The notes: a model not told the origin generated them from the letters alone. 64,000 nucleotides of DNA from Bdellovibrio sp. (GCA_014376435.1 JACMRL010000004.1:186001-250000), one strand, 5' to 3'. Shown: positions 1-9,702, counted from the first letter of the stretch. A program made the numbers and translations.

Positions 1-1209
1 GTATTTGCGATTTCTTTCTTTATTGCTGACGTATTAGCGCGCTTTATCTTAAGTATTTCCTTTGCTTCATCCTTTTTCTCGATCTGGGTCATTAGCAGCC
101 GGAGCATCGCCTTAGCCGGTTTATGGTTTGTGACTCAGTTTATTTTAGCCCGTATTTTAAAAACTTTAGGTTACCGCATACACTTGGGCTTATTTGCAAC
201 TCAAACCGAACTTAACTACGTTCAACACGCCGTGCGTGGTTATGAAACTGAAAAAATTCTCGATATCGAATTAGCTGATTCATCAAACGACAAAAATTTC
301 GATATCGTTGCTTATTCGAAAGATTTTCTCACGACCGAAACGCGCGAGTATCACTTGTTACAACTTACTTTGCGTGGAGTTCCCGTCATTGATATGCGTG
401 ATTTAGTCGAAGAGTTTGATTCACATATTGATTTGGATCGTAGCAATACATCTGATATCTTGGGCTGGGCGCAAAATCTTCCCTTAAGTGTAAAGATGTA
501 TATCCGTATTAAAAACTTTGTTGAGCCCATCTTGGCGGCGATCCTGTTGGTGCTACTTGCTCCTATTTTACTGATTACCGCAATGCTGGTTAAAATATCT
601 AGCAAGGGTCCAGTCTTATTTACGCAGAACCGCTTAGGGCAAGGCGGCCGTCCATTCACAATTTTCAAATTTAGAACAATGCGGATGGACGCGGAAGTTG
701 CCGGAATTCAATGGGCTCAAGAGAATGATCCACGGATTACTCGCATGGGGAATATTTTAAGAAAATTACATATAGATGAGCTTCCGCAATTACTTAACAT
801 CGTGCGCGGAGACTTAAGTTTTGTTGGCCCCCGTCCGGAAAGGCCTGAGTTTTACGAGAAATTAAAATCAGAAATTCCACTTTTTTATATGCGCACCGCC
901 ATCCGCCCAGGACTTACCGGATGGGCACAGGTCTGTGCCGGATATGCAAGCTCGATCCAAGATTCTAAAATCAAACTTTCGTATGATCTTCATTATATTA
1001 AAAACATGAGTCTACGTATGGATGTAATTTCTTCGGTCATGACCGTTGTCCATATTTGTAACAAATTTTTCTGGGGCGAAAATTCCCTTCACCGGAATGC
1101 TATTTTAAAGCGCCCAAGCACAAATGTAATGCGTAGCTCATTATTCATTTTTGTCATGATTACGCTGTTTACGATGAGCATCTCGGCGATTGCATTCGGA
1201 AAATACTAG
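1..1209 (+). CDS. Polyprenyl-phosphate sugar phosphotransferase (WcaJ/PssY-like), 5' end outside window
   Basis: The reading frame is open from base 1, so the N-terminus lies outside the window; 402 codons are visible. The first visible residues are hydrophobic and look like the end of an N-terminal membrane bundle. A further membrane segment precedes the C-terminal bacterial sugar transferase domain, roughly bases 500-1100. That domain shows the family hallmarks FKFRTMRMDA, LHIDELPQLLNI, DLSFVGPRPERPEF and RPGLTGWAQV. Family members transfer a sugar-1-phosphate from a nucleotide sugar to undecaprenyl phosphate, the first step of capsule or O-unit assembly at the inner membrane. After the catalytic domain there is an extra hydrophobic segment near the C-terminus (about bases 1130-1190), which is not usual. 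The neighbouring glycosyltransferases fit a role as the initiating enzyme. The sugar is not predictable. Confidence 0.9.
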   Translation, partial: VFAISFFIADVLARFILSISFASSFFSIWVISSRSIALAGLWFVTQFILARILKTLGYRIHLGLFATQTELNYVQHAVRGYETEKILDIELADSSNDKNFDIVAYSKDFLTTETREYHLLQLTLRGVPVIDMRDLVEEFDSHIDLDRSNTSDILGWAQNLPLSVKMYIRIKNFVEPILAAILLVLLAPILLITAMLVKISSKGPVLFTQNRLGQGGRPFTIFKFRTMRMDAEVAGIQWAQENDPRITRMGNILRKLHIDELPQLLNIVRGDLSFVGPRPERPEFYEKLKSEIPLFYMRTAIRPGLTGWAQVCAGYASSIQDSKIKLSYDLHYIKNMSLRMDVISSVMTVVHICNKFFWGENSLHRNAILKRPSTNVMRSSLFIFVMITLFTMSISAIAFGKY

Positions 1210-1224
1210 TGGCACCATTTCTAG

Positions 1225-2364
1225 GTGCAAGATAAAAAAATTCTCTACGTCTGGCAAAGTTCATATCCTTGGGAAGTCAGAGTCCAAAAAATAACTGAAG
1301 CGCTGGTTAAAGCCGGCGCACAGGTAAGTATTCTTTGCCGTAAAAAAACCGAAATCAAATCGAGCGCAGAAATAAAGATTTTTGATTTTGGCGATTCTAG
1401 CTTTTCTGCTCCCGCTCCCTTCAGTCCGGTTTGGACCAAGCGAATGAAAGAAATCATCCAGACTGAAAAAATCGATTTGATTATTGCCCGTGATATTTTA
1501 GTAAGTCCCTCGGCCATTCGCGCCGCTAAAAGTTTTGATATTCCTGTGTTAATCGATATGGCCGAACATTATCCTGCGGCCATGAAGGGCTGGAAGAAGT
1601 ACCGCAAGGGGTTTTTAAACCGTTTAATGGTCCATCAACTTGATGCGACTGCGTATGTGGAAAAATATTCTGTTTTAAAAGCTAACGGAGTGATTACGGT
1701 TTGTCTTGAACAAGAACAGCGCCTGATGAAGCTGGGTGCGCGCGCAGATAATTTATGTTCGGTCTACAATACGCCCGAACTTTCAAATTTCCCTAAGCCT
1801 CCAATTAAAAAACAACCGCCTTTAAAGAAATTCGCCCATCATGGTTTTTTAACTCCCGAGCGTGGTTTGGATACCTTAATTAAAGCTTTCTCTATCTTAA
1901 AAAAGTCAGGCCACGATCTGGAACTAACGATTGCCGGTAGCGGTGAATGTGAATTTGAATTACAAAGATTAGCGACCGAAGTGCATGCCCCAGTGCACTT
2001 CACGGGTCGCTATCCTTTTTCTGAATTTCCAAAACTATTATCAGAAATTGATGTCGGGATTTTGCCTTATCAACTTTCAGAATTTTTAGACCATACGGTT
2101 GCCAATAAATTATTTGATTACATGGCCGCCGGAAAACCTGTCTTAGTCTCAAACACAAAATCACTTTCTCGTATTGTACATGAAACCAATGCGGGCGCCG
2201 TCGTTGATGTTCGCTCGGCGCAGCAGCTTGCGGATTCAATCGTAAGCTTTATTAATTTAGCCACGGGCCATGAAGGCTTTCGCGGGCGCCAAGCAATTGA
2301 AGCAAAATATAATTGGGAACATGATGCCGCAACGCTGGTTCACTTCGTAGGTCGCTACTTGTGA
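1225..2364 (+). CDS. Family 4 glycosyltransferase
   Basis: This is a 379-residue cytosolic GT-B fold enzyme. The N-terminal half contains the acceptor domain. The C-terminal half has a GT4/GT1-type donor-binding region with FAHHGFLTPERGLDTLI, IAGSGECE and then NKLFDYMAAGKPVLVS, where the usual E-x7-E pattern is degenerate. The likely job is adding a sugar to the lipid-linked intermediate made by the upstream phosphotransferase. The start is GTG, 15 bases after the previous stop, with no clear Shine-Dalgarno sequence. The stop overlaps the next start as GTGA, so the two transferases are probably translationally coupled. Donor and linkage cannot be read from sequence. Confidence 0.85.
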   Translation: MQDKKILYVWQSSYPWEVRVQKITEALVKAGAQVSILCRKKTEIKSSAEIKIFDFGDSSFSAPAPFSPVWTKRMKEIIQTEKIDLIIARDILVSPSAIRAAKSFDIPVLIDMAEHYPAAMKGWKKYRKGFLNRLMVHQLDATAYVEKYSVLKANGVITVCLEQEQRLMKLGARADNLCSVYNTPELSNFPKPPIKKQPPLKKFAHHGFLTPERGLDTLIKAFSILKKSGHDLELTIAGSGECEFELQRLATEVHAPVHFTGRYPFSEFPKLLSEIDVGILPYQLSEFLDHTVANKLFDYMAAGKPVLVSNTKSLSRIVHETNAGAVVDVRSAQQLADSIVSFINLATGHEGFRGRQAIEAKYNWEHDAATLVHFVGRYL

Positions 2365-3473
2365 AGATGCTACAGATCCTACCTTTTCGCTTCTGGGGTG
2401 GTCCCGAAATTCAAACTTTTCAGTTAGCGGCTCAGTTAAAAAAAGAAAGTGGTGCTAATACCGATCTTATTTTGTACGTAAGCCCACAAAGCACCGAATC
2501 TGACCAAAAGCTGGTTCAACAAAAAGCGCTTGAGTATAATTTAACTGTAATTCTGCGCCCGTCGCCTTTTTTACTAAATATATTTTCCGAACGTCGATTT
2601 TTGGCTAAAACTTTACGCGAACATAATATTGATCTGGCCGTGAGCACGGGCTACTTATGTGATTTACTTTTAGTGGGACAAAAAATCAAAAAAATTTCTA
2701 TTGTTCATGGTTGGACGGCTCAGAACTTAAAAGTTCGAATTTACGAAGCTTTAGATCGTTTTCTTTTGAATTTTTTTGATACAATTGCCTGTGTATCGTT
2801 ACAGCAAAAACAAAAAATTAAAAATTTGGGTCTGCAGGCCCATTTACTTTCAAACTCACTCGATCTTGATAAAAAAATGACCAAGCCTCTGGCTAAAGAT
2901 TCTTTACTTAAAACATTAAATTTAGCTGGATCAGTTAAACTATTTCTAAGTGTAGGTCGTTTAAGTGCTGAAAAAGGCCATGCTTTTGCAATTCAGTCTT
3001 TTGCGAAAACCGCTTTTGAGAAAAACAATTTGCACTGGATCTTTATTGGCGACGGCCCGGAACTTTTGTCATTGCAGAAATTAACTACAAATTTAAATTT
3101 AAGCTCACGCATCCATTTTATCGGTAAAATAGATCATGCACGATCTTACATGAGTGCAGTAGATTTTTTTATCTTACCTTCAAGACGAGAAGGCTTACCC
3201 GTCGTTTTGTTAGAGGCTTTCGCGGAAAGCTGCCCCGTCATAGCAACCGAAGTGGGCGGCAATGGCGAATTAGTTTTACATAAAAAAACGGGCCTACTAA
3301 CCCAGTATAATGATTCTCACGATTTAGCTGATCAACTTACCTGGGCCATCGCTCATCCGGAAAAAATGTCAGAATATGCCACTCAGGCCAAAGCGCATTT
3401 AAAAAATAATTTTAGTCTGCAAAAACAAACCGAACAATGGCAGGAAATTATTCGTTATGCGCTTTCTAGGTAA
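2361..3473 (+). CDS. Family 4 glycosyltransferase
   Basis: This 370-residue GT-B glycosyltransferase has a typical GT4 C-terminal donor site: FLSVGRLSAEKGHAFAI, IFIGDGPE, then SRREGLPVVLLEAFAESCPV with the conserved EGLP and a glutamate seven residues later. It is predicted to extend the lipid-linked oligosaccharide on the cytoplasmic face of the inner membrane. The GTG start overlaps the previous stop by four bases; an ATG six bases later is an alternative. The 3' end overlaps the next gene by 17 bases, so genes from 1 to 6138 look like one transcription unit. Confidence 0.87.
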   Translation: MKMLQILPFRFWGGPEIQTFQLAAQLKKESGANTDLILYVSPQSTESDQKLVQQKALEYNLTVILRPSPFLLNIFSERRFLAKTLREHNIDLAVSTGYLCDLLLVGQKIKKISIVHGWTAQNLKVRIYEALDRFLLNFFDTIACVSLQQKQKIKNLGLQAHLLSNSLDLDKKMTKPLAKDSLLKTLNLAGSVKLFLSVGRLSAEKGHAFAIQSFAKTAFEKNNLHWIFIGDGPELLSLQKLTTNLNLSSRIHFIGKIDHARSYMSAVDFFILPSRREGLPVVLLEAFAESCPVIATEVGGNGELVLHKKTGLLTQYNDSHDLADQLTWAIAHPEKMSEYATQAKAHLKNNFSLQKQTEQWQEIIRYALSR

Positions 3474-6138
3474 TCTTTTTTTACTTTTATTTTTTTCTAT
3501 AACGCTGCGGGCACAAGAACAAACCTTGGTGGATTACGCAAAGCCTGGGTTTACTTTTAATGTGGTTGAAGATACAAAAACTGAATCTTTACAAAAAAAT
3601 TCTTTTAAATGGCTGCGTAGTTATATTGGGCTAAAAAAAGACGTCGACGCTAGTGCATTTGATTCTTTACTTATTTCGTTTACGAATCCGCAGAACCGCG
3701 CGATTAACTTAAATTTAGAAATCAAAGATGCAGAATCTAAAGATTACTGGTCTCGGGTTAATTATTATTTATCGGTACCGCCGGGCGAATCAGAAATAAG
3801 AGTTCCTCTTAAATTAAGAGTAGGAGACAACTCACGTCCCGGACGAGCTTTAAATTTAGCAAAATTAAATTCCATTATTTTAGCACGAGTCGATAATCCC
3901 CAACGACCAGACACCTTGTTCGTAAAAAAACTTATTTTAAAAAAAGAAATGAGTATTATTCCGCAAGGAATTTACGGTTTCGATTTTGGTGGCGAAGAGA
4001 CTCCCGTCTTCCCGGGGTTTACCGGCGTTCATGCAAAAAGTCTGTATTCACCCGCCACCGGCTTTGGTCTGATTAATGCCGAAATTTGGCAGCCTTATCC
4101 GCACGCGAATGACTCATTACAGCCCGACTCTTTGTACCGTGATGCACTATTTATTCCTCGTGGAACTTTTCAAGTGGATGTGCCTAACGGTGAATACCAG
4201 ATTATTTTAAATTTAGACTTTTCGTCGGGCTACTGGGGAGAGTTTCCACTATTTAAAAAACGCAATGTTCTGGTTCAGGGTAAAGAAGTTTTACATTTAA
4301 GCCTCAACCGGAATCAAGCGGCCGATCGTTATTTTGAATTTTCAGAAATTACCGATCATGAGTCTGATCACTTTTTTCAAAAGTATTATTCAAAAATATT
4401 TCGCGAGCACCTTTTAGAAGCTAAAGTCATCGATGGCCATTTGAAAATACAATTTGAAGGCGATAATTGTGCTGAAAATGCTTGTTTTGGCATGGCCGTT
4501 AATTCATTAATTATTATTCCGAAGCATCTTGAGGAAAGCGGCGCTGCTTTTTTAGAAAAACTTTTAGCCGCACGCCAACATGAATTTTCACAGAAGTTTA
4601 CATTTTTGCCTTCGGCAGCGGCGAGCAAAACAATTTCCCCGGTTAAAGATTTGCTTTATTTCTCTTGGCCTATCACTCAAGAAATGCCGGAAAAAATTTC
4701 AGCGGCCGAGCAGGTACCCAAAGATTTAGAGCTAACTCTGTTAAAAGGTCAGCTTTCTAGTCTTAGCTTTGGCTTACTTGCGCCAGAAAATTTAGAAATT
4801 TTTTTACCGGAAATAAAAACAAAAAAAATTGAGCCCGCAATTAAACTATGGCCCGTCGCCCGTAGATTAACTCGTACCCAACCAGCCGGCAACATCTACA
4901 CCGTGGCCGAGCGTTACTTGCTTGAAAAAAAATCCGTTCTTTTAACTAAAAATGAAGCCCAAAGAATCTGGCTAGAAGTTGATACAAGAAATTCAAGCCC
5001 CGGCGGTTACAATTTTGAAGTCGTTGTTAAATATCATAAAAAAGAAATTAAAATACCAATTAAAATTAAAGTGCTAGATCTGGTACTCCCCGCGGTCGAT
5101 TTTCCGGTCGGACCGTTCAATTCAACCATTCAAGAAGCTTGGTGGTTTGAAAACCAGTATCGGGACGAAGTTCTTCAGCAAAAAAGTTTTACAGCTATGG
5201 AGCAAAATGGTCTAACCACCGCAAGTTTTTTTGCCCGTCTTGAAGTTGATTGGGATAAAAAACCCTTAGAAATTAAAAATATTGAACGCATCACGAAGCT
5301 CATGCATTTAGCCAGATCGCATAAGTTTTTATCGTTAACGGCTTATAATTCAGTTTTTGCCTACCAAGATTTATGCCGCGGGCAATTTTCAGAAGCGGAT
5401 TTGAAAAATTGGGTGCAGGTTCTAGATCGTGAATCTTTAAAAAAGAATTGGCTTCTGCTGAATATTTTAGTTTGCGATGAGCCGGTGGGCGATGAATTAC
5501 CCGCCGCTTTAAAGCGCACCCAGGTTCTACAAAATTTTAGCACCGCGCGAATTCAGTTTTCTTCCGCTTTTTCATATGATGAACATGCGCCTGAATTTAA
5601 AGAATTTTACACTCAGTCCAAACTTCCTTTTTTAGGTTTATTTTCTTACGAACAGATTAAGAGCGAACAAAAAAAATGGGTCTTCTATAATTCAGCAAAC
5701 CGCGCAAGCTTTGGCTTTGGCCTATTCAAATTACGCGAGACCACAGCCCTACAGGCCCGCATTGCCTGGAACTGGAACCAAAACGCTGGCAACCCCTACT
5801 TTGCGTTAGATGCACGCGAGGACGACGTCAACTGGTGCAATAGTCTGCGCGATGGTGATTTACAATGTAGCGTCTTTTTGAAAAGACATATTTTAGAAGG
5901 TCTTAATGACTACCGCTTAGCAAGAATGCTTAAACAAACGAATTTTAAAAATACTGTACTTAAAGCCGAAGCCACACGATTACTAGCCGAAATTAAATCC
6001 AAGGCAGATATCTCATCAGAAATTGCTCCGGGTGATTTACACGATCATTTTACGCAAGAACAAAAATGGCGTAATCAGATTTTTTCTTTATTAGAAAGAA
6101 TGGTCGATGAAACCAAAGTGAAGGCGAAAATTAAATAA
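3457..6138 (+). CDS. Exported GH123/DUF4091-like protein
   Basis: This is an 893-residue protein with an N-terminal signal peptide (hydrophobic core LFLLLFFSITL, likely cleavage near Ala19). The first 450 residues are beta-rich and may bind carbohydrate. The C-terminal third resembles the GH123/DUF4091 TIM-barrel group: a segment beginning FPVGPFNSTIQEAWW, an Asp-Glu-Pro triplet at about residues 674-676, and a late EGLNDYRLARML segment typical of DUF4091. In GH123 beta-N-acetylgalactosaminidases an adjacent Asp-Glu pair is catalytic, so D674/E675 are candidates. It overlaps the previous glycosyltransferase by 17 bases and runs 64 bases into the 3' end of the opposite-strand ligase gene. A role in trimming or remodelling the exported polymer is inference. 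Confidence 0.65.
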   Translation: MRFLGNLFLLLFFSITLRAQEQTLVDYAKPGFTFNVVEDTKTESLQKNSFKWLRSYIGLKKDVDASAFDSLLISFTNPQNRAINLNLEIKDAESKDYWSRVNYYLSVPPGESEIRVPLKLRVGDNSRPGRALNLAKLNSIILARVDNPQRPDTLFVKKLILKKEMSIIPQGIYGFDFGGEETPVFPGFTGVHAKSLYSPATGFGLINAEIWQPYPHANDSLQPDSLYRDALFIPRGTFQVDVPNGEYQIILNLDFSSGYWGEFPLFKKRNVLVQGKEVLHLSLNRNQAADRYFEFSEITDHESDHFFQKYYSKIFREHLLEAKVIDGHLKIQFEGDNCAENACFGMAVNSLIIIPKHLEESGAAFLEKLLAARQHEFSQKFTFLPSAAASKTISPVKDLLYFSWPITQEMPEKISAAEQVPKDLELTLLKGQLSSLSFGLLAPENLEIFLPEIKTKKIEPAIKLWPVARRLTRTQPAGNIYTVAERYLLEKKSVLLTKNEAQRIWLEVDTRNSSPGGYNFEVVVKYHKKEIKIPIKIKVLDLVLPAVDFPVGPFNSTIQEAWWFENQYRDEVLQQKSFTAMEQNGLTTASFFARLEVDWDKKPLEIKNIERITKLMHLARSHKFLSLTAYNSVFAYQDLCRGQFSEADLKNWVQVLDRESLKKNWLLLNILVCDEPVGDELPAALKRTQVLQNFSTARIQFSSAFSYDEHAPEFKEFYTQSKLPFLGLFSYEQIKSEQKKWVFYNSANRASFGFGLFKLRETTALQARIAWNWNQNAGNPYFALDAREDDVNWCNSLRDGDLQCSVFLKRHILEGLNDYRLARMLKQTNFKNTVLKAEATRLLAEIKSKADISSEIAPGDLHDHFTQEQKWRNQIFSLLERMVDETKVKAKIK

Positions 6139-7508
6139 GGGAAAAGTAAATACGTATGCGATAGAAAGCTCATGGCTACGCCGTAACTTAATAATGAAAA
6201 CAAGTATTCTGGATATTCATTAATAATTTTGTAAGCTCGTTTGAGCGAATACAAAAAAATCCCAAAAAATAGAAAAAAACCGATAAATCCTGCTTCGGCT
6301 AAAACTAAAAACCAACTCGAGTGCGCCGTACGTTTTCCAGATTCAAAAGACATTGAATCTGTTAAATAATTATCGTACTGATTTGGATAATCATTAAACC
6401 CTACGCCCGTTAATGGATGGCGAACCACCATATTGATCGCGGTCTTCCAATAAATGATGCGACTAGCGCCCGATTGTTTTAAATCATCTTGCTCACGTTT
6501 TAATAAATTCTGCGCCGGAAAATAAAGTAAGGCAAAAAATCCGGCAAATAAAATGGCACGTTTTTTATTTTTACTTTTAAAAATGACGATACAAATAAAT
6601 AAAGTTAACAATGCTAAAATCGCCCCGCGAGACTGAGCTAAGTAGATAATCACTAGTGAAATAGCTAAGTACATAAGTGCAAACAGATAACCTAAAGTTG
6701 TATGACGTCGGTCCCACAAAGGTTTAATCGCAAATGGCATCGCTAGAATTGTAAATGCTGTAATATCGTTTGGATCGCCCAGTAAGCCGATATAAGTTAA
6801 GCGTCCTGTCATATCGGTTTGGGAAAAGAAAACACTGTAGGTAATCGCTAGCAACGTCACGCTAAGCGCTGCCCCCACCAGCACATTTTTTAAAACTAAA
6901 ATATCGGCCTCACGGCGTAAAATATTAACCACCATTAAAAATAAAATCGCCCCGCGCGCGACCGTTTCCCAATAAGCCATTTCAGCGGCGGCTGGAGCCG
7001 ATCCCTGCGAGGTGCTCATAAATAACCAGGCCGCAAATAAAACTAAAAGCGTACATTCACGTGACCAAAAAATTTTAAGTCTTTTTTCAGAAATCATGCG
7101 AATTAGAAACATCCCAAGTACTACAATCGCGGCCGCACGAGGTAAAATTTCGATTAGGGGATCTGCTTTAGAAATTTCCCACGGTCGTACTAGTAATAGC
7201 GCCGCTAAAAAACTGAGTGCGCCCATGCTACCTAAAATTGAAATAGAAAAGCCAATCGCCACGGCTAATCCCAAAGTCCACCACTCCAGCGGCCAACTAA
7301 TTAGAAAAAAACCGGTTAGAATAATAAAAATAAACACACTGAATATAAAAATAAGGAAGCGGATTTGCGGATGCGCTGAAATTGTAATAGGATTTTGATA
7401 CCAGGCTTTGATTTGATTATAACCAACCCAGATCATCAACAAAAAGAAAATAAAGGCAGTTATCTGCCCCATTTGTCCCGTGATGATCTGCATCGGTGTT
7501 GCTAGCAT
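6075..7508 (-). CDS. O-antigen ligase/polymerase-like membrane protein (Wzy_C family)
   Basis: The 477-residue protein is almost entirely hydrophobic, with roughly 11-12 membrane segments. A periplasmic loop near residues 355-405 carries the Wzy_C-type sequence HPLTGVGFNDYPNQY, followed by RTAHSSWFLVLAEAGFIGF. This pattern occurs in O-antigen ligases and Wzy-like polymerases of the inner membrane. These enzymes either ligate polymer to an acceptor or polymerise repeat units at the periplasmic face. The start ATG lies one base after the stop of the Wzz-like gene, which suggests coupling with the chain-length regulator. Its last 64 coding bases are antisense to the end of the exported GH123-like gene. 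Ligase and polymerase cannot be separated from sequence alone. Confidence 0.8.
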   Translation of the reverse strand: MLATPMQIITGQMGQITAFIFFLLMIWVGYNQIKAWYQNPITISAHPQIRFLIFIFSVFIFIILTGFFLISWPLEWWTLGLAVAIGFSISILGSMGALSFLAALLLVRPWEISKADPLIEILPRAAAIVVLGMFLIRMISEKRLKIFWSRECTLLVLFAAWLFMSTSQGSAPAAAEMAYWETVARGAILFLMVVNILRREADILVLKNVLVGAALSVTLLAITYSVFFSQTDMTGRLTYIGLLGDPNDITAFTILAMPFAIKPLWDRRHTTLGYLFALMYLAISLVIIYLAQSRGAILALLTLFICIVIFKSKNKKRAILFAGFFALLYFPAQNLLKREQDDLKQSGASRIIYWKTAINMVVRHPLTGVGFNDYPNQYDNYLTDSMSFESGKRTAHSSWFLVLAEAGFIGFFLFFGIFLYSLKRAYKIINEYPEYLFSLLSYGVAMSFLSHTYLLFPYLIFAFTLVSSTILSNKEKI

Positions 7509-7509
7509 T

Positions 7510-8649
7510 TTAAATTTGATCTAAATCAGAAGTCGTCGTTGGTTTTTTAGCAGCCGTTTTATCTTCTTCGATAAAATCGACTTTTAAACGTGAGTCCATT
7601 CTACTTACTGTCGCGGCGAATAATTCCATTTGGCTTTTCACGGCTAAATACACTGCGCAAACTAATAATGAAGACAATAATCCCCAAAAGAAAACAACTT
7701 TCATTTTTGGCGACATTGGCTCAAGCGGGATAACTGGTTGCTGTTTCACTAAAACTAAATTTTGTGAATCACTGTTCTCGTAATCAATGACGATATTTAA
7801 AATATCAACACGTTTCAATAAGCCCGTGTAGCGCTCCGTATCTAATACGCTCGAGCTACTCATCCCTTGAATATCTTTGTGGCTTTGCGCAGTCGTTTTA
7901 GCTGAAGCGGCTATGTTGTGTGAAGCCAACCAATTAACGATTAGTTTTTCACGCGCTTGGTATTTCTGCATCATTGGATGCTCTGAAGTGTAACGAGCAC
8001 CTAAAGATGCCATGATACTACGAACCTGTTGTAATTCATTTTGTAAAGCTTCGGGACGAGATGTTGAAAGCGGATCACCCGCTTGATTGACATTAAAACC
8101 TAAGGAATCAACCTTCGCTAGGAGGTTATTACGCAGATCAATCAACTTACGAGATCTTTCCGTAGTTAAATGCTCGATAATTGCTTTTTGCGTATCGTTT
8201 GCAACTTCATAAGCCGTTTGCGCATCCGCGCTAATAAAGCCAACTTGAAAAGAAGTTAAGTCTAAAGAGATAACCTCAAACTGAGATTTGAGTTTTTGCA
8301 TATTGATTTCATATTTTTTTGCATCCGCTGTTGCGTCCGCAAATAAATTATATTTAACCCGCATGGCTTCGGTAAACGTACGATCTAAAGCGCCGGTCAC
8401 TAAACCTTCACGCAAGCTACGCATTTCTCCAGGGTCTTGTACTGACGGGATAATATCTTCAACGGCTGGTTGTTGAAAATAGCGAGTTGGGATTGTGACC
8501 ACCGTGAAAGATTTGTACTTCATTGGTACGAAAACTTTCGTGACCACAAGAAAGCCACCCGTCACTACGACCATGATCGCAACGAGCGCTATCAGATGAG
8601 TTCGGACGAACTTTAAAAACTGAACGATGTCCGCATATGTTTTATCCAC
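7510..8649 (-). CDS. Wzz-like polysaccharide co-polymerase
   Basis: The 379-residue protein has an N-terminal membrane segment (about residues 16-36), a long periplasmic region with helical heptad-like stretches, and a second membrane segment around residues 318-340 preceded by the proline-rich VIPLEPMSPKMKVVFF. This is the layout of Wzz/PCP chain-length determinants. No Walker A motif is present, so any tyrosine kinase partner is missing or encoded elsewhere. The GTG start has a good AAGGAG sequence six bases upstream. It sits between the Wza-like and ligase-like genes with gaps of 9 and 1 bases, forming a three-gene export unit. Confidence 0.82.
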   Translation of the reverse strand: MDKTYADIVQFLKFVRTHLIALVAIMVVVTGGFLVVTKVFVPMKYKSFTVVTIPTRYFQQPAVEDIIPSVQDPGEMRSLREGLVTGALDRTFTEAMRVKYNLFADATADAKKYEINMQKLKSQFEVISLDLTSFQVGFISADAQTAYEVANDTQKAIIEHLTTERSRKLIDLRNNLLAKVDSLGFNVNQAGDPLSTSRPEALQNELQQVRSIMASLGARYTSEHPMMQKYQAREKLIVNWLASHNIAASAKTTAQSHKDIQGMSSSSVLDTERYTGLLKRVDILNIVIDYENSDSQNLVLVKQQPVIPLEPMSPKMKVVFFWGLLSSLLVCAVYLAVKSQMELFAATVSRMDSRLKVDFIEEDKTAAKKPTTTSDLDQI

Positions 8650-8658
8650 AAAATCTCC

Positions 8659-9702
8659 TTAAAATACAATAAACAATAATAATATAGCCGATAGAATTGT
8701 CGCAAAACCAGATCCAACCATAACCCCACGTTCAAACTTCGTAGGCTTTTCGAACGGAACTAAAATTAAATCTCCCGGCAATAATAAGGGCTGCTTACCC
8801 TCTTCCAGTGAATCAATTTGCGTGATCACACGGTTATTCGTTGGACCCCTTACAATACGTATATCGGTTAAATTAGCACCCGGAGTTGGACCACCCGCTA
8901 ATTGAAGGTAATAATAGATATCTGCACCGGCTCGGTAACCTAAGTCACCGGGGCGAACGATTTCGCCCATCACTTGAATTGTGTTCATATTTGTCCCGCC
9001 CGCCACTTTACCCGTGGGAGCATCGACTTGAAAAACTAACTTATCGCCACCATCAATCGAAAAATTTTCTGGTACACTGCCATTTTTAAAGTAGTCAGAT
9101 AACGGAACCGAGACTTCGGTTTTATCTTTTTTCTCTAAACGCAAATAACGTGGCTCGTATTCTTTACGTTCGCGATCTGCTTTTAATCCACCCGAACGAC
9201 TGATCACCGATTCAAGGCTTTCACCCATCGTCATCACTAAGCGGCTTGGCTTCTCCACTAACCCGCGTACTTCAATTAAGTATTCACGCTTAGCTAAAGA
9301 GACTGTTAAGGCCGATTTGGTTTGGAAGAATTTTTGAAATGATTGGATAATTTTCATTTTTACTTCGGAAACTTTTAAATGCTCAGTATTAATTTTGACA
9401 TTGTATGGCAGTTTTAATTGCCCATCGAAATCAACGCGGAAGCGGCCGCTTAGTGTACGATCTTCCAAATTGCTAATCTCGTATAAGAAACCCGGCTCAA
9501 CGATTGGATCCGCATCGTTTTTATTTAATTTTGTTGTCGTAGAATTCTTGGTGTTATTTTCCGTTTGTGCGCCAGCATGCGTAGCCTGCTGTTCGTAAGG
9601 GAATTCGCTACGTTCTTTTTTCGAGGCGCAAGCGACAAATAACAACGTGATTAGAGTAAGGGCTAATTGCTTCAGTTTGTGAGTTTTACAGAGGTAATTC
9701 AT
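8659..9702 (-). CDS. Wza-like polysaccharide export lipoprotein
   Basis: This 347-residue protein starts with a lipoprotein signal ending in LLFVAC, with the cysteine at about residue 25. A polysaccharide-export domain follows (VEPGFLYEISN through VSLAKREYLIEVRG), then an SLBB-type domain (IQVMGEIVRPGDLGYRAG through LLLPGDLILVPF). A hydrophobic C-terminal helix (about residues 328-347) matches the helix with which Wza spans the outer membrane. It should form the outer-membrane exit channel for the polymer. It is transcribed divergently from the formyltransferase fusion. No Shine-Dalgarno sequence is visible, but a TATATT hexamer lies six bases before the ATG. Confidence 0.87.
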   Translation of the reverse strand: MNYLCKTHKLKQLALTLITLLFVACASKKERSEFPYEQQATHAGAQTENNTKNSTTTKLNKNDADPIVEPGFLYEISNLEDRTLSGRFRVDFDGQLKLPYNVKINTEHLKVSEVKMKIIQSFQKFFQTKSALTVSLAKREYLIEVRGLVEKPSRLVMTMGESLESVISRSGGLKADRERKEYEPRYLRLEKKDKTEVSVPLSDYFKNGSVPENFSIDGGDKLVFQVDAPTGKVAGGTNMNTIQVMGEIVRPGDLGYRAGADIYYYLQLAGGPTPGANLTDIRIVRGPTNNRVITQIDSLEEGKQPLLLPGDLILVPFEKPTKFERGVMVGSGFATILSAILLLFIVF

